From positions 124,001 to 188,000 of the forward strand of contig NZ_NSJF01000005.1 of NCBI RefSeq assembly GCF_002285285.1: a DNA stretch of 64,000 bases. Direction: 5' to 3'. Of the stretch, positions 17,435 to 25,742 are shown one piece after another. The DNA comes from Vandammella animalimorsus (lineage in GTDB: Bacteria; Pseudomonadota; Gammaproteobacteria; Burkholderiales; Burkholderiaceae_C). Below the pieces are notes generated by a model. That model was not told where the DNA came from. It was given only the letters and a program-made list of their open reading frames with translations, and made no database searches. Position 1 is the stretch's first letter. Each line of letters begins with the position of its first letter. A program made the position numbers and the translations under genes.

Positions 17435-18898
17435 CTATTCTGCACCGCTTGGGGCGCTTTGGCCGCCTTGTGAGGCCGTTGGCCAGGCCAGCACCTTGCC
17501 GGGGTTCATGAGTGCTTGCGGATCGAGCGCTTGCTTGATGGCCCGCATGAGCTGCAGCGCCACGGGGGATTTGTATTGGGGCAGCGTATCGCGCTTGAGG
17601 GCGCCGATGCCGTGCTCGGCCGAGATGGAGCCGCCAAAGCGCCGCACCAGCGCGTACACCGTCTCGGAAATCGCCTGGCCGTGGCGGGCATTGAACTGCG
17701 CTGGCGTCTGGCCCTGCGGGTGCTGCACGTTGTAGTGCAGGTTGCCGTCGCCCAGGTGGCCGTAGGTGAGGATGCGCACATCGGGCCAGGCCTGCAGCAG
17801 CGCGGCATTGGCCTGCTGCACGAACTGCGGGATGGCGGAGATGGCGATCGACACATCGTGCTTGAGGTTCTGCCCCTCCTGCGCTTGCGCCAGGGTGATG
17901 CCCTCGCGCACGTGCCACAGCTCCTGGGCCTGCTGCAAACTGGCGGCGACGATGGCGTCGCTGATCAGGCCCTGCTCAAGCGCCGCCTCCAGCAGCTGCT
18001 CGAAACGCGCGCGGGCGTGTTGCTCGGACTCGCTGTCCGAGAGTTCCAGCAGCACGCACCAAGGCTGGCTTTGCCACATTGGCGGGCGCAGCTGCGGCAG
18101 GTGCTTGGCCACCAGGCTCAGCGCAAACTGGTTCATGACCTCAAAGCCGCTCAGGCCCGCATCGAGCTGCTGGCGCGCCAGTTGCAGCAGGGCGCTGGCT
18201 TGCTGCAGGTCGGGCAGCGCCACCCAGGCCGTCAGCTGCGCCACCGGCTGCGGGTACAGGCGCAGCGTGGCGGCGGTGATGACGCCCAGCGTGCCTTCGC
18301 TGCCGATGAACAAATCGCGCAGGTCGTAGCCGGTGTTGTCCTTGCGCAGGCCCGAAAGCCCCTCCCAGACCTGCCCCTGGGCGGTGACGACTTCCAGACC
18401 CAGGCAGAGTTCGCGCGCATTGCCATAGCGCACCACCTGCGTGCCGCCAGCGTTGGTGGCCAGATTGCCGCCGATGGTGCAACTGCCCTCCGAGCCCAGG
18501 CTGAGCGGGAACAACAGGCCGGCTTGAGCGGCAGCCTGTTGCACCTGATGCAGCGTGCAGCCGGCCTCGACCGTCATGGTCATGTTGTGCGCATCGATGG
18601 CGCGCACTGCCTGCATGCGTTGCAGGCTCAACACCACTTGCGTGCCCGAGGCATCGGGCACGCCGCCTGCCACCAGCCCGGTGTTGCCGCCCTGGGGCAC
18701 CACCGCCACCTGCGCTTGGGCGCAGGCAGCCAGCACGGCAGCCACCTCGGCCGTGCTGGCCGGGCGCACCACAGCCAGGGCCTTGCCATGCACGCGCTGC
18801 TGCCAGTCGCGCTCGTAGCGCTCCAGCCCGGTGCCGGTGAGCACGTGGGCCTCGCCCACGGTCTGGCGCAACAGCTGGAGCAGGGATTCGGTGGTCAT
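17435..18898 (-). CDS. FAD-linked D-2-hydroxyacid dehydrogenase/oxidase family protein
   Basis: A 487-residue cytosolic flavoprotein of the GlcD/D-2-hydroxyglutarate dehydrogenase group. The PCMH-type FAD domain covers about residues 35-215 (VVPQGGNTGLVAGGVPD, GSEGSCTIGGNLATNAGG, FIGSEGTLGVITAATLRLYP). The C-terminal substrate-binding domain contains YGHLGDGNLHYN and GSISAEHGIGALKR, including the His residues that bind metal or substrate in this family. It ends PQALMNPGKVL, the usual C-terminal signature. The precise 2-hydroxyacid (2-hydroxyglutarate, lactate or other) cannot be decided. Single gene. Confidence 0.88.
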   Translation of the reverse strand: MTTESLLQLLRQTVGEAHVLTGTGLERYERDWQQRVHGKALAVVRPASTAEVAAVLAACAQAQVAVVPQGGNTGLVAGGVPDASGTQVVLSLQRMQAVRAIDAHNMTMTVEAGCTLHQVQQAAAQAGLLFPLSLGSEGSCTIGGNLATNAGGTQVVRYGNARELCLGLEVVTAQGQVWEGLSGLRKDNTGYDLRDLFIGSEGTLGVITAATLRLYPQPVAQLTAWVALPDLQQASALLQLARQQLDAGLSGFEVMNQFALSLVAKHLPQLRPPMWQSQPWCVLLELSDSESEQHARARFEQLLEAALEQGLISDAIVAASLQQAQELWHVREGITLAQAQEGQNLKHDVSIAISAIPQFVQQANAALLQAWPDVRILTYGHLGDGNLHYNVQHPQGQTPAQFNARHGQAISETVYALVRRFGGSISAEHGIGALKRDTLPQYKSPVALQLMRAIKQALDPQALMNPGKVLAWPTASQGGQSAPSGAE

Positions 18899-19268
18899 GC
18901 GTGCGTGTCCTTTCTGTGCCGTGAAGCTGGGATCAGAGCCTGTGCAAAGGGCGCATTATTTCGTGATTCTTCGCCCCATCGGCCATGATCCGCGTGCGAC
19001 AGCGACACGGGTCTGGGGCCGGCAGGCCAGGTGCCATGGCCGTGATAATCGCCGCCAGCGCAGCCACTGACTTCGCAGCCTGCGGAGAACCCGTTGAAAA
19101 TCTCTGCACGGCAGGCGATCCAGGGGATTTAGGCGCTTTGCGGCGCCCGCAAAGCCGCTATAGGCCCCAGAGAGTCATGGCTGCGAGATGTGTGTAAGGC
19201 GGCGCTTTGCAGCCCAGCCCAAACCGCTTCTTGCCCACTCGCGCCGAGACTTTGAACAGGCTCTTACC
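18899..19268. other. Intergenic region between divergent genes
   Basis: This 370-bp gap separates the divergently transcribed flavoprotein and MFS exporter. Its right half is MITE copy C (19085-19263). The left part (18899-19084) should hold the promoter of the flavoprotein gene, but I see no convincing consensus boxes and no open reading frame of interest. Confidence 0.6.
19085..19263. repeat. Diverged palindromic MITE-like element, copy C
   Basis: The left end is GAGAACCCGTTGAAAATC, an imperfect version of the family end. The right end TTTGAACAGGCTC is well conserved and followed by TTA. The inner block CCCAAACCGCTTCTTGCCC is identical to copies A and B. The MFS gene starts five bases after the right-hand end. 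Confidence 0.65.
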
Positions 19269-20735
19269 GTGCCCGCCGCCGATCTTCTGCACCCCCCAGC
19301 GCCCACGACAACCGCAGCCCCACAGGCCACGGCCGAACAGGCCGATGGCCTGCCGCCAGTGCAGCGGCGCAAGGCCGTGGTCGTGATCCTGCTGGGCCTG
19401 GTGCTGGTGGTGCTCGATGGCTCCATCGTGACGCTGGCGCTGCCCAAGATCGCGCGCGCTTTTGATGTGCCAGCGGCCTCGGCCGTCTGGGTCGTCACGG
19501 GTTATCAGTTGGCCGTGCTGGGCCTGCTGCTGCCCATGGCCTCGCTGGGCGAGCGCCTGGGCTACCGCCGCGTGTATTTGTGGGGCATGGGCCTGTTTGC
19601 CTGCGCCGCGCTGCTGTGCGCGCTGGCGCCAGCGTTGTGGCTGTTGGTGCTGTGCCGCGCGGCGCAGGGCGTGGCCGGCGCGGCTGTCATGGGCGTCAAT
19701 GCCGCGCTGGTGCGTCAGGTCTATCCCAGCGCCTTGCTGGGGCGTGGCATTGCCTTGAATGCCATGACCGTGGCCATGGCCGCCGTGGCAGGCCCGGCGC
19801 TGGCCTCGCTGGTGCTGTCGCTGCTGTCCTGGCATTGGCTGTTTGCGTTGGGCGTGCCGCTAGCGCTGGCCGTGGTGCTGCTGGGGCGGCGCCATCTGCC
19901 GGTGGGCCAGTGCAGCGGGCGCACGCCGTTTTCGGCGCTGGACTGGTTGCTCAACATCCTGGCCTTCGGTCTGCTGTTCTGGGCCGTGGATGCGCTGGCC
20001 GCGCATGGCTTGTCGCACTGGCTGGCGCATGGCCACTGGGGCTGGCATGGCCGCCTGGGCGCGGCTGTATTGGGCTTGAGTCTGCTGCTGTGGATCTGGC
20101 ACGTGCGCCGCCAGCGCCGGCTGCCCGAGCCGCTGCTGCCGCTGGATTTGCTGCGCATTCCGGTGTTTGCGCTGTCCATGTGCGCCTCGGTGATGGCTTT
20201 TGCGGCGCAAATGCTCAGCTTCATTGCCCTGCCGTTTCTGAGCCTGAGCATCCTGCACCATGCGCCGTGGCAGACGGGTTTGTTGGTGAGCATGTGGCCC
20301 CTGGCCATTGCGTTGGTGGCGCCGTGGGCCGGGCGCAGCATCGGGCGCTTTCCCGGCGCGGTGTTGGGCGCGCTGGGCATGCTGGTGTTGGCGGCAGGGT
20401 TGCTGCTGCTGGCCTTGCTGCCGCTGCATGCGCCGTTGTGGGCACTGGGCTGCGCGGCTTGGCTGTGCGGCGCGGGCTTTGGCTTGTTCCAGTCGCCCAA
20501 CAATCACATCATCCTCACGGCCGGCCCGCGCACGCGCAGCGGCGCCGCAGGCGGCATGCTGGGCACGGCCCGTCTGACGGGGCAATCGCTGGGCGCGGCG
20601 CTGGCCGCCGGCGTGTTCACGCTGTGGCCGCCGCCGCACTATCTGGGTGGGCCGCAAACCGCTTTTGCATTGGCTGCCGGCTGTGCATTGCTGGCTGCCC
20701 TGGCCAGCGTGCTGCGTCGCAGCCGCTTTTCCTGA
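19269..20735 (+). CDS. MFS drug/metabolite exporter (DHA2, 14-TM type)
   Basis: A 488-residue inner-membrane transporter. Hydrophobic segments match the 14-helix DHA2 arrangement. Family motifs include VLDGSIVTLALPKIARAF (motif D1) near residue 45, the loop-2-3 motif LGERLGYRRVYLWG and LCRAAQGVAGAA. It likely exports a drug or metabolite with proton antiport. The GTG at 19269 is my preferred start. The frame is open further upstream, but those codons are entirely inside MITE copy C, so the ribosome-binding region (AACAGG) is contributed by the element. Thioesterase gene 31 bp downstream may be co-transcribed. Confidence 0.85.
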   Translation: MPAADLLHPPAPTTTAAPQATAEQADGLPPVQRRKAVVVILLGLVLVVLDGSIVTLALPKIARAFDVPAASAVWVVTGYQLAVLGLLLPMASLGERLGYRRVYLWGMGLFACAALLCALAPALWLLVLCRAAQGVAGAAVMGVNAALVRQVYPSALLGRGIALNAMTVAMAAVAGPALASLVLSLLSWHWLFALGVPLALAVVLLGRRHLPVGQCSGRTPFSALDWLLNILAFGLLFWAVDALAAHGLSHWLAHGHWGWHGRLGAAVLGLSLLLWIWHVRRQRRLPEPLLPLDLLRIPVFALSMCASVMAFAAQMLSFIALPFLSLSILHHAPWQTGLLVSMWPLAIALVAPWAGRSIGRFPGAVLGALGMLVLAAGLLLLALLPLHAPLWALGCAAWLCGAGFGLFQSPNNHIILTAGPRTRSGAAGGMLGTARLTGQSLGAALAAGVFTLWPPPHYLGGPQTAFALAAGCALLAALASVLRRSRFS

Positions 20736-20765
20736 CCATCGTTTTCTTTTTCTCCTAGACCGACC

Positions 20766-21272
20766 ATGCACACTGCCAGCACCCCTTCGCCTTCTTCAGC
20801 CTCTCGGCCTGAGCCTTTGCCGCGCAGCGCCTTTGCCGCTTTCGAGCGCATCGACACGCGCTGGAGCGACAACGACATTTATGGCCACGTCAACAACGTC
20901 GTCTACTACAGCTGGTTCGACACCGCCGTCAACCGTTACCTCATCAACCAGGGCGTGCTGGACATCCATGCAGGCAGCGTCATCGGCCTGGTGATTGAGA
21001 CCCAGTGCAATTACTTCGCGCCGCTGGCCTTTCCGCAGGCCATTGACGTGGGCTTGCGCACCGCACACCTGGGGCGCTCCAGCGTGCGCTATGAACTGGG
21101 AATCTTTGCCGAAGGCCAGGCGCTGTGCGCCGCGCGCGGGCATTTCGTGCACGTTTATGTCGATCGCGACAGCCGCCGCCCCGTGCCTTTGCCCGAGCCG
21201 CTGCGCCAAACCCTGCAGCGCCTGCAATTGCCGCCTGAGACGCAGGCCCACAAGGCGGGTGCCGGGGGGTGA
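20766..21272 (+). CDS. Acyl-CoA thioesterase, 4-hydroxybenzoyl-CoA thioesterase-like
   Basis: A 168-residue hotdog-fold enzyme. The motif RWSDNDIYGHVNNVVYYSWFDT (residues about 38-58) carries the catalytic Asp and the His-Val-Asn-Asn signature of the YbgC/4HBT family; a central GLVIETQCNYFAPL strand follows. It hydrolyses acyl-CoA thioesters in the cytosol, exact acyl group unknown. It lies 31 bp after the MFS exporter and ends before a strong bidirectional terminator. Confidence 0.87.
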   Translation: MHTASTPSPSSASRPEPLPRSAFAAFERIDTRWSDNDIYGHVNNVVYYSWFDTAVNRYLINQGVLDIHAGSVIGLVIETQCNYFAPLAFPQAIDVGLRTAHLGRSSVRYELGIFAEGQALCAARGHFVHVYVDRDSRRPVPLPEPLRQTLQRLQLPPETQAHKAGAGG

Positions 21273-21344
21273 AATTTTTGGAGCCTGCTGCCGCCGATGG
21301 CGGGGATGCGCGCCTGCCGCTGCCAAGCACATAGGCGCCGATGA

Positions 21345-21389
21345 AAAACGGCCCCGTCCATGGCTTTGTGCCATGGACGGGGCCGTTTT
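21345..21389. terminator. Strong bidirectional intrinsic terminator
   Basis: A perfect 19-bp stem (AAAACGGCCCCGTCCATGG and its complement) surrounds a 7-nt loop. A runs and T runs on both sides make it work in either direction. It separates the convergent thioesterase and metalloprotease genes. Confidence 0.9.
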
Positions 21390-21505
21390 GGGTTTCGCGC
21401 GCCTCAATGAGAATGAGGCGGCGGTTTTCCCGCTTCGCGCTGTCTGCTGCCAGCTGGCTTCACACCAGCTTGGCAGCGGGCAGGCCGCCTGGGCTCATGG
21501 CATTT

Positions 21506-24271
21506 TCATGCCTTGCGCCGCAGGCCACGCTGCAGCAGGCCGGTGGCGCCCAGGCCCAGCGAGAGCAGCAGCAGCAGCAGCGGTGCCAGCGCCGGCACGG
21601 GTGTTGCGCCCAGCGGCACGCCGCCACGCAGGCGCACGATGGTCGGGCTGCCTGCGGCATCGTGGCTGAAGTGCAGTTCAGCCTCTTGCAGGCCGGTGGC
21701 CGTGGGCTTGAACCGCACTTGCACCGTGCAGCTTGCACCGGGAGCCAGCGTTGCCACGTTGCAGCTGCCCACATCCAGCACGAAGGCTGTGGCATTGGGG
21801 CCTGTCAGCGAGGGCGGGCTCGTCAGGGTCAGCGGCGCCGTGCCACTGTTGGTGAAGGTGATGGAGGCCGGTGCAGATTCATTGCCCACGGCGAGCACGC
21901 CAAACCCCCAATGGCCGACCGAGACCTGCGCAGTGGGCGCTGGTGCAGCCTGGCCCGCGCCGCGCAGGGCCACGGTCGATGGGCTGCCTGCGGCATTGTG
22001 GGCAATGCTCAGCGTGCCGTTGGCTGGGCCAGCGGCCGTGGGCTTGAAGACCACGTCGATGGAGCAGCTGCCGCCTGCGGCGATGTTTGCGCCGGCGGTG
22101 CAGGTGCTGCCAGCAGCGATCTCGAAGGGACCGGATACGGTGGGTGCAGCGCTCAAGGTCAGCGGGCCTGTGCCGTTGTTGGTCAAGGTCACGGTTCGGA
22201 CTGCCGAGCTCTCGCCCACTGTGGTGTTGCCAAGATCCAGCGTGGTGGGCGAGAGCTGCACATTGGGTGCTGGCGCAGCCTGGCCCGAGCCGCGCAGGGC
22301 CACGGTCGATGGGCTGCCTGCGGCATTGTGGGCAATGCTCAGCGTGCCGTTGGCTGGGCCAGCGGCCGTGGGCTTGAAGACCACGTCGATGGAGCAGCTG
22401 CCGCCTGCGGCGATGTTTGCGCCGGCGGTGCAGGTGCTGCCAGCGGCGATCTCGAAGGGACCGGATACGGTGGGTGCTGCCCCCAAGGTCAGCGGGCCTG
22501 TGCCGTTGTTGGTCAAGGTCACGGTCTGGACTGCCGAACTCTCGCCCACTGTGGTGTTGCCAAGATCCAGCGTGGTGGGCGAGAGCTGCACATTGGGCGC
22601 TGGCGCAGCCTGGCCCACGCCGCGCAGGGCCACGGTTGATGGGCTGCCGGCGGCATTGTGGGCAATGCTCAGCGAGCCATTGGCTGGGCCTGCGGTCGTG
22701 GGCTTGAAGACCACGCTGATGGTGCATCTGTCACCAGGGGCAATGTTCATGTTGGCTGTGCAGGTGCCGCCGGTGATCTGGAAGGGGGCGGCAACTGCAG
22801 GCGCTGCCCCCAAGCGCAGCGGAGCCGTGCCATTGTTGGTCAGCGTGACGGTTTGCGCTGGCGAGGTGCTGTTGAGCGCAATACCGCTGAAGTTGAGCGC
22901 GCTGGTGCTCAACTGCGCATTGGGGGCCGCGGCATTGACGCCCTGGCCTCTCAAAGACAATTCGCTGACATTGGGTGTGCCATTGTGCGTGATGCGCAGC
23001 AGCTCTTGTGCATTGCCTGCGCTGGCAGGCGTAAAGCGCAGCTGCACGGTGCAGGTGCTGCCTGCGGCCACGGGAGTGCCTACAGCGCAGCTGCCTCCGA
23101 TGACGCTGAAGGGCGCTGGGGCAGTGATTTGCGTCAGGTTCAAGGGCGCGTTGCCGCTATTGCGCACCGTCACGTCTTGCTGGGCATTGCTCCCCACGGT
23201 GACGGCCCCGAAATTCACGGGATCGGGCGTCAGCTGCACGACTGGCGTTGGGGCAGCAACCCCAGTGCCGTTCAGTGGCACGGTGGTGGTTGCCGGCGAG
23301 GCATTGTGCTTGAAGGTCAGCGAGCCCGATGAGCCGCCCAGTGCCGTAGGCGTGTACGTCACGGCGACTGTGCAACTCTGGCTGGCTGCCAGGGTGGTGT
23401 TGGCCGCACAGGTCGTGCCGGTTGCGGCAATGGCAAAAGGCGCGGCTACGCTGGGCGCTTGCGTCAGCGTCAAATCGGCCGTGCCCTGATTAGTCAAGGT
23501 CACCGTTTGGGCGGCAGAAGTTTGCCCTTGCACCACATTGCCGAAATTCAGCACCGTGGGCGCCACTGCGGCAATCACCGTGCCAGTCGAGGGCGCGCCG
23601 TAGAGATGGTGGCAGGCTGCGATGTCGTCGGGCTGCAGAGTCTGGGATGGGTTTGGGGAGTAACTCGTCAGCGGCGGGCCGGACATCACGACACCATCCA
23701 CATCGGAATGGGCAATGCCCATCATGTGGCCCAGTTCATGGATGATGGTTTTGTTGCTGGCCCGGTAGCGCGAAGACAGCCAGACATCGCCTTCTTTGGC
23801 CTGGCCGTTTGACGTACCCACGCCGCCTGTGCCCGCAACGCTGTTGTTGCCTGGGTCGTGCCAGCCGATCGTGCTTTGGCCATCAAATTTGCCATCGAGT
23901 GCCAGCCCCGGCAGATTGGTGGTCGTGCCTTTGTAGACGAAGCGCACATTGCACACCGTCTGCCATTGCTGCATGCCGTTTTGCAGCGCGGCAATGGCTT
24001 CGTTGGCAGAGGCATAGGCAGCGGGCCGGTTGGCATCGTTGTAGTACCACTGAATTTCCCCGCCAGCAAAGCCAGAGGTGACATGGTCGAACAGCTTGAA
24101 CTTCTCCAGCAGGTCTTGCCAAGGGGCTTGATAGACCACGCGGAAATCGCCTTGCTCGTAGATGTGCGGGGGCAGTGGTGATGGGCTTTCCTGCCCATGG
24201 GCCCCTGTGATAGGGAGCAATGCAGCGCCAATGGCCAGCATGCCAAGTGCGCCAATATGTCTAGATGCCAT
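21506..24271 (-). CDS. Secreted matrixin-like metalloprotease with six choice-of-anchor-D repeats
   Basis: A 921-residue exported protein. The ATG at 24271 follows AGGAGATCC; a signal peptide occupies residues 1-26. The protease domain (about 35-220) has the zinc site HELGHMMGIAH at 178-188, with the HExxHxxGxxH ligands and a Met-containing turn (VVMSGPP) after it, as in M10 matrixins. Residues about 225-885 are six beta-sandwich repeats of the HYDIN/choice-of-anchor-D kind, each beginning LxFGxVxVGxxSxxQTVTLTNxG. The end has a hydrophobic segment preceded by PVPALAPL and followed by RRKA, like IPTL-CTERM sorting tails, which suggests processing at the cell envelope. Repeats 4 and 5 are almost identical in DNA. 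Confidence 0.85.
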   Translation of the reverse strand: MASRHIGALGMLAIGAALLPITGAHGQESPSPLPPHIYEQGDFRVVYQAPWQDLLEKFKLFDHVTSGFAGGEIQWYYNDANRPAAYASANEAIAALQNGMQQWQTVCNVRFVYKGTTTNLPGLALDGKFDGQSTIGWHDPGNNSVAGTGGVGTSNGQAKEGDVWLSSRYRASNKTIIHELGHMMGIAHSDVDGVVMSGPPLTSYSPNPSQTLQPDDIAACHHLYGAPSTGTVIAAVAPTVLNFGNVVQGQTSAAQTVTLTNQGTADLTLTQAPSVAAPFAIAATGTTCAANTTLAASQSCTVAVTYTPTALGGSSGSLTFKHNASPATTTVPLNGTGVAAPTPVVQLTPDPVNFGAVTVGSNAQQDVTVRNSGNAPLNLTQITAPAPFSVIGGSCAVGTPVAAGSTCTVQLRFTPASAGNAQELLRITHNGTPNVSELSLRGQGVNAAAPNAQLSTSALNFSGIALNSTSPAQTVTLTNNGTAPLRLGAAPAVAAPFQITGGTCTANMNIAPGDRCTISVVFKPTTAGPANGSLSIAHNAAGSPSTVALRGVGQAAPAPNVQLSPTTLDLGNTTVGESSAVQTVTLTNNGTGPLTLGAAPTVSGPFEIAAGSTCTAGANIAAGGSCSIDVVFKPTAAGPANGTLSIAHNAAGSPSTVALRGSGQAAPAPNVQLSPTTLDLGNTTVGESSAVRTVTLTNNGTGPLTLSAAPTVSGPFEIAAGSTCTAGANIAAGGSCSIDVVFKPTAAGPANGTLSIAHNAAGSPSTVALRGAGQAAPAPTAQVSVGHWGFGVLAVGNESAPASITFTNSGTAPLTLTSPPSLTGPNATAFVLDVGSCNVATLAPGASCTVQVRFKPTATGLQEAELHFSHDAAGSPTIVRLRGGVPLGATPVPALAPLLLLLLSLGLGATGLLQRGLRRKA
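21961..22950. repeat. Three tandem 330-bp units inside the metalloprotease gene
   Basis: The units begin at 21961, 22291 and 22621 with the same CGCGCAGGGCCACGG sequence. The first two differ at only a few positions over their length; the third is more diverged. Each encodes one 110-residue beta-sandwich repeat, so unit number can change in frame by recombination. Confidence 0.85.
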
Positions 24272-24423
24272 GGATCTCCTCCGGCTGTTGCAGAAAAAAG
24301 CAATGGGCTGCAAGTGTAACAGTGGTCTTTGAATACCAGTCATCTTGGCGCCACTGGGATTTTGAAAAGTGCGCTCCTGGCGAATAGGCGCTGTGAGCTT
24401 TGTGTGATGGTAGTGTGTGACAA

Positions 24424-24459
24424 GAAAAAACGCCGCACAACAGGCATTGCGCGGCGTTT
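24424..24459 (-). terminator. Intrinsic terminator of the OmpA-like gene
   Basis: On the minus strand AAACGCCGC pairs with GCGGCGTTT around a 14-nt loop, followed by a run of T. It lies 30-65 bp after the OmpA-like stop codon and before the metalloprotease promoter region. Confidence 0.8.
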
Positions 24460-24488
24460 GGGTTGGGTGGAGGTTGAAGTTGCGGCGT

Positions 24489-25556
24489 TCAGGGGGCGAG
24501 CCGTACCTCGACGCGACGGGCTTCGGCGTTGTCGCCGCTGCCTGTGTGAGACTGAGGCTTCTCCAGGGTGATGCGCTCCTGGGGCACGCCCAGCTCAAGC
24601 AGCGTGCGCTGCACGGCCTGGGCGCGCTTCTTGGCCAGCTCTTCATTGAAGGCGGCATTGCCCGTGGGGTCGGTGTAGCCGGAAATCACTGCGCTTTGCC
24701 CTGCAGCCACGGCGGTGACCACTTCGGCCAGCGCCTGGGCAGCGCCATCGGCCAGAGCATCGCTGGCCACGCCAAAGTAGAACTTGACCACGCCGCCTTC
24801 GACGGCCACGCGCGGGCCATCCTGGGCCGTGCTGCTGGGCTGGGCCACAGGCGGCTGTACGGTAGGCGAGGGGGTCTGTACGTCGGCGATGGGCGCTGGC
24901 ACAGGGTTTACGGGAGTGGGCGCAGGGGCGACAGGCGTTGCTGGGGAGTCGGCGCTGGCGGGGGCTGGCTGGGGCAGTACCACCACTTCCACGCGCTGGG
25001 CCTGCAGCCAGTCGGCGCTCAGGGGGTCGCTTTGCACTTCGGCCAGCAGCAGCTGCGATGCGGGCACGCCCAGGCTGCGCAGCAGCTCATACACCTGGTG
25101 GCCACGCTGCTTGGGCAGCAGGGCATTGGTTGCTGTGTGGGATTGGGTGCCATTGAACGGCAGGATGTGCAGCTTGCCGCCTGCGCGCAGGCGCTCCAGC
25201 AGCGGGGCCAGGATAGGCCCGGCCTGTGCGCTGCCAGGTGCGGCGGCGCTGTCTTGCGCGAACAGGAAGGTGGCCATGGAGCCAGTCAGCTCGACTCTTG
25301 GGGTATCTCCCGCAACGGCCACAGGGGCGCTGCCCGGGCTGACCGAAGCGAGGGTGCCTGGCACGACTGTTGCGCCGCCAGGGCCGACGGAGGCATGGGT
25401 GGCCTGCGGCTGAACCACAGGCTGCTCAACAACGGGTTTGCTGCGCTTGAGCGCGCCGGCCGTGGCAAACCACAGCACGCCCGCGACGATCAGGCCGATG
25501 AGGGTGAAGACGAGAAACAGTGCAATGCGCGAATCCTTGTCGTTTTCCTGGGTCAT
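24489..25556 (-). CDS. Membrane-anchored OmpA-domain protein
   Basis: A 355-residue protein. A short cytoplasmic N-terminus (MTQENDKDSR) is followed by one membrane segment (about residues 12-32, ALFLVFTLIGLIVAGVLWF) and then a Pro/Val/Ala-rich linker. The C-terminal 105 residues are an OmpA-like peptidoglycan-binding domain: VISGYTDPTGN followed by ELAKKRAQAVQRTLLELGVP and the closing RRVEVRL. An earlier region (about 95-200) has a degenerate version of the same fold ending QRVEVVVLP. It probably tethers the inner membrane to the cell wall. It has its own terminator and no operon partner. Confidence 0.8.
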   Translation of the reverse strand: MTQENDKDSRIALFLVFTLIGLIVAGVLWFATAGALKRSKPVVEQPVVQPQATHASVGPGGATVVPGTLASVSPGSAPVAVAGDTPRVELTGSMATFLFAQDSAAAPGSAQAGPILAPLLERLRAGGKLHILPFNGTQSHTATNALLPKQRGHQVYELLRSLGVPASQLLLAEVQSDPLSADWLQAQRVEVVVLPQPAPASADSPATPVAPAPTPVNPVPAPIADVQTPSPTVQPPVAQPSSTAQDGPRVAVEGGVVKFYFGVASDALADGAAQALAEVVTAVAAGQSAVISGYTDPTGNAAFNEELAKKRAQAVQRTLLELGVPQERITLEKPQSHTGSGDNAEARRVEVRLAP

Positions 25557-25742
25557 GGTGTTGTCCTTGGCGCTGCGGGCGGCAGGCGCTGAGCGCTGGT
25601 GAAAGTAATGAACAGGCCGGCGCACTGGCGCCAGGCGGCATGGCAGCGCGCATTGTATGCGCAGGGTGGGGGCCAGGCCTGTTCACACGATGTAAGGAGA
25701 TCGCGTTGCATGGTGTGAACAAGCCTTGATTGGGGAGGGGCG

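Noticed and set aside
21961-22950. Possible CRISPR-like repeat array
   Set aside because: The repeats are 330 bp, contiguous and in frame within one protein gene; there are no short repeats with unique spacers.
24272-24423. Small gene between the OmpA-like and metalloprotease genes
   Set aside because: The open frame extending the metalloprotease upstream lacks a ribosome-binding site, whereas ATG 24271 has a good one; the rest of the gap holds the terminator and no gene.
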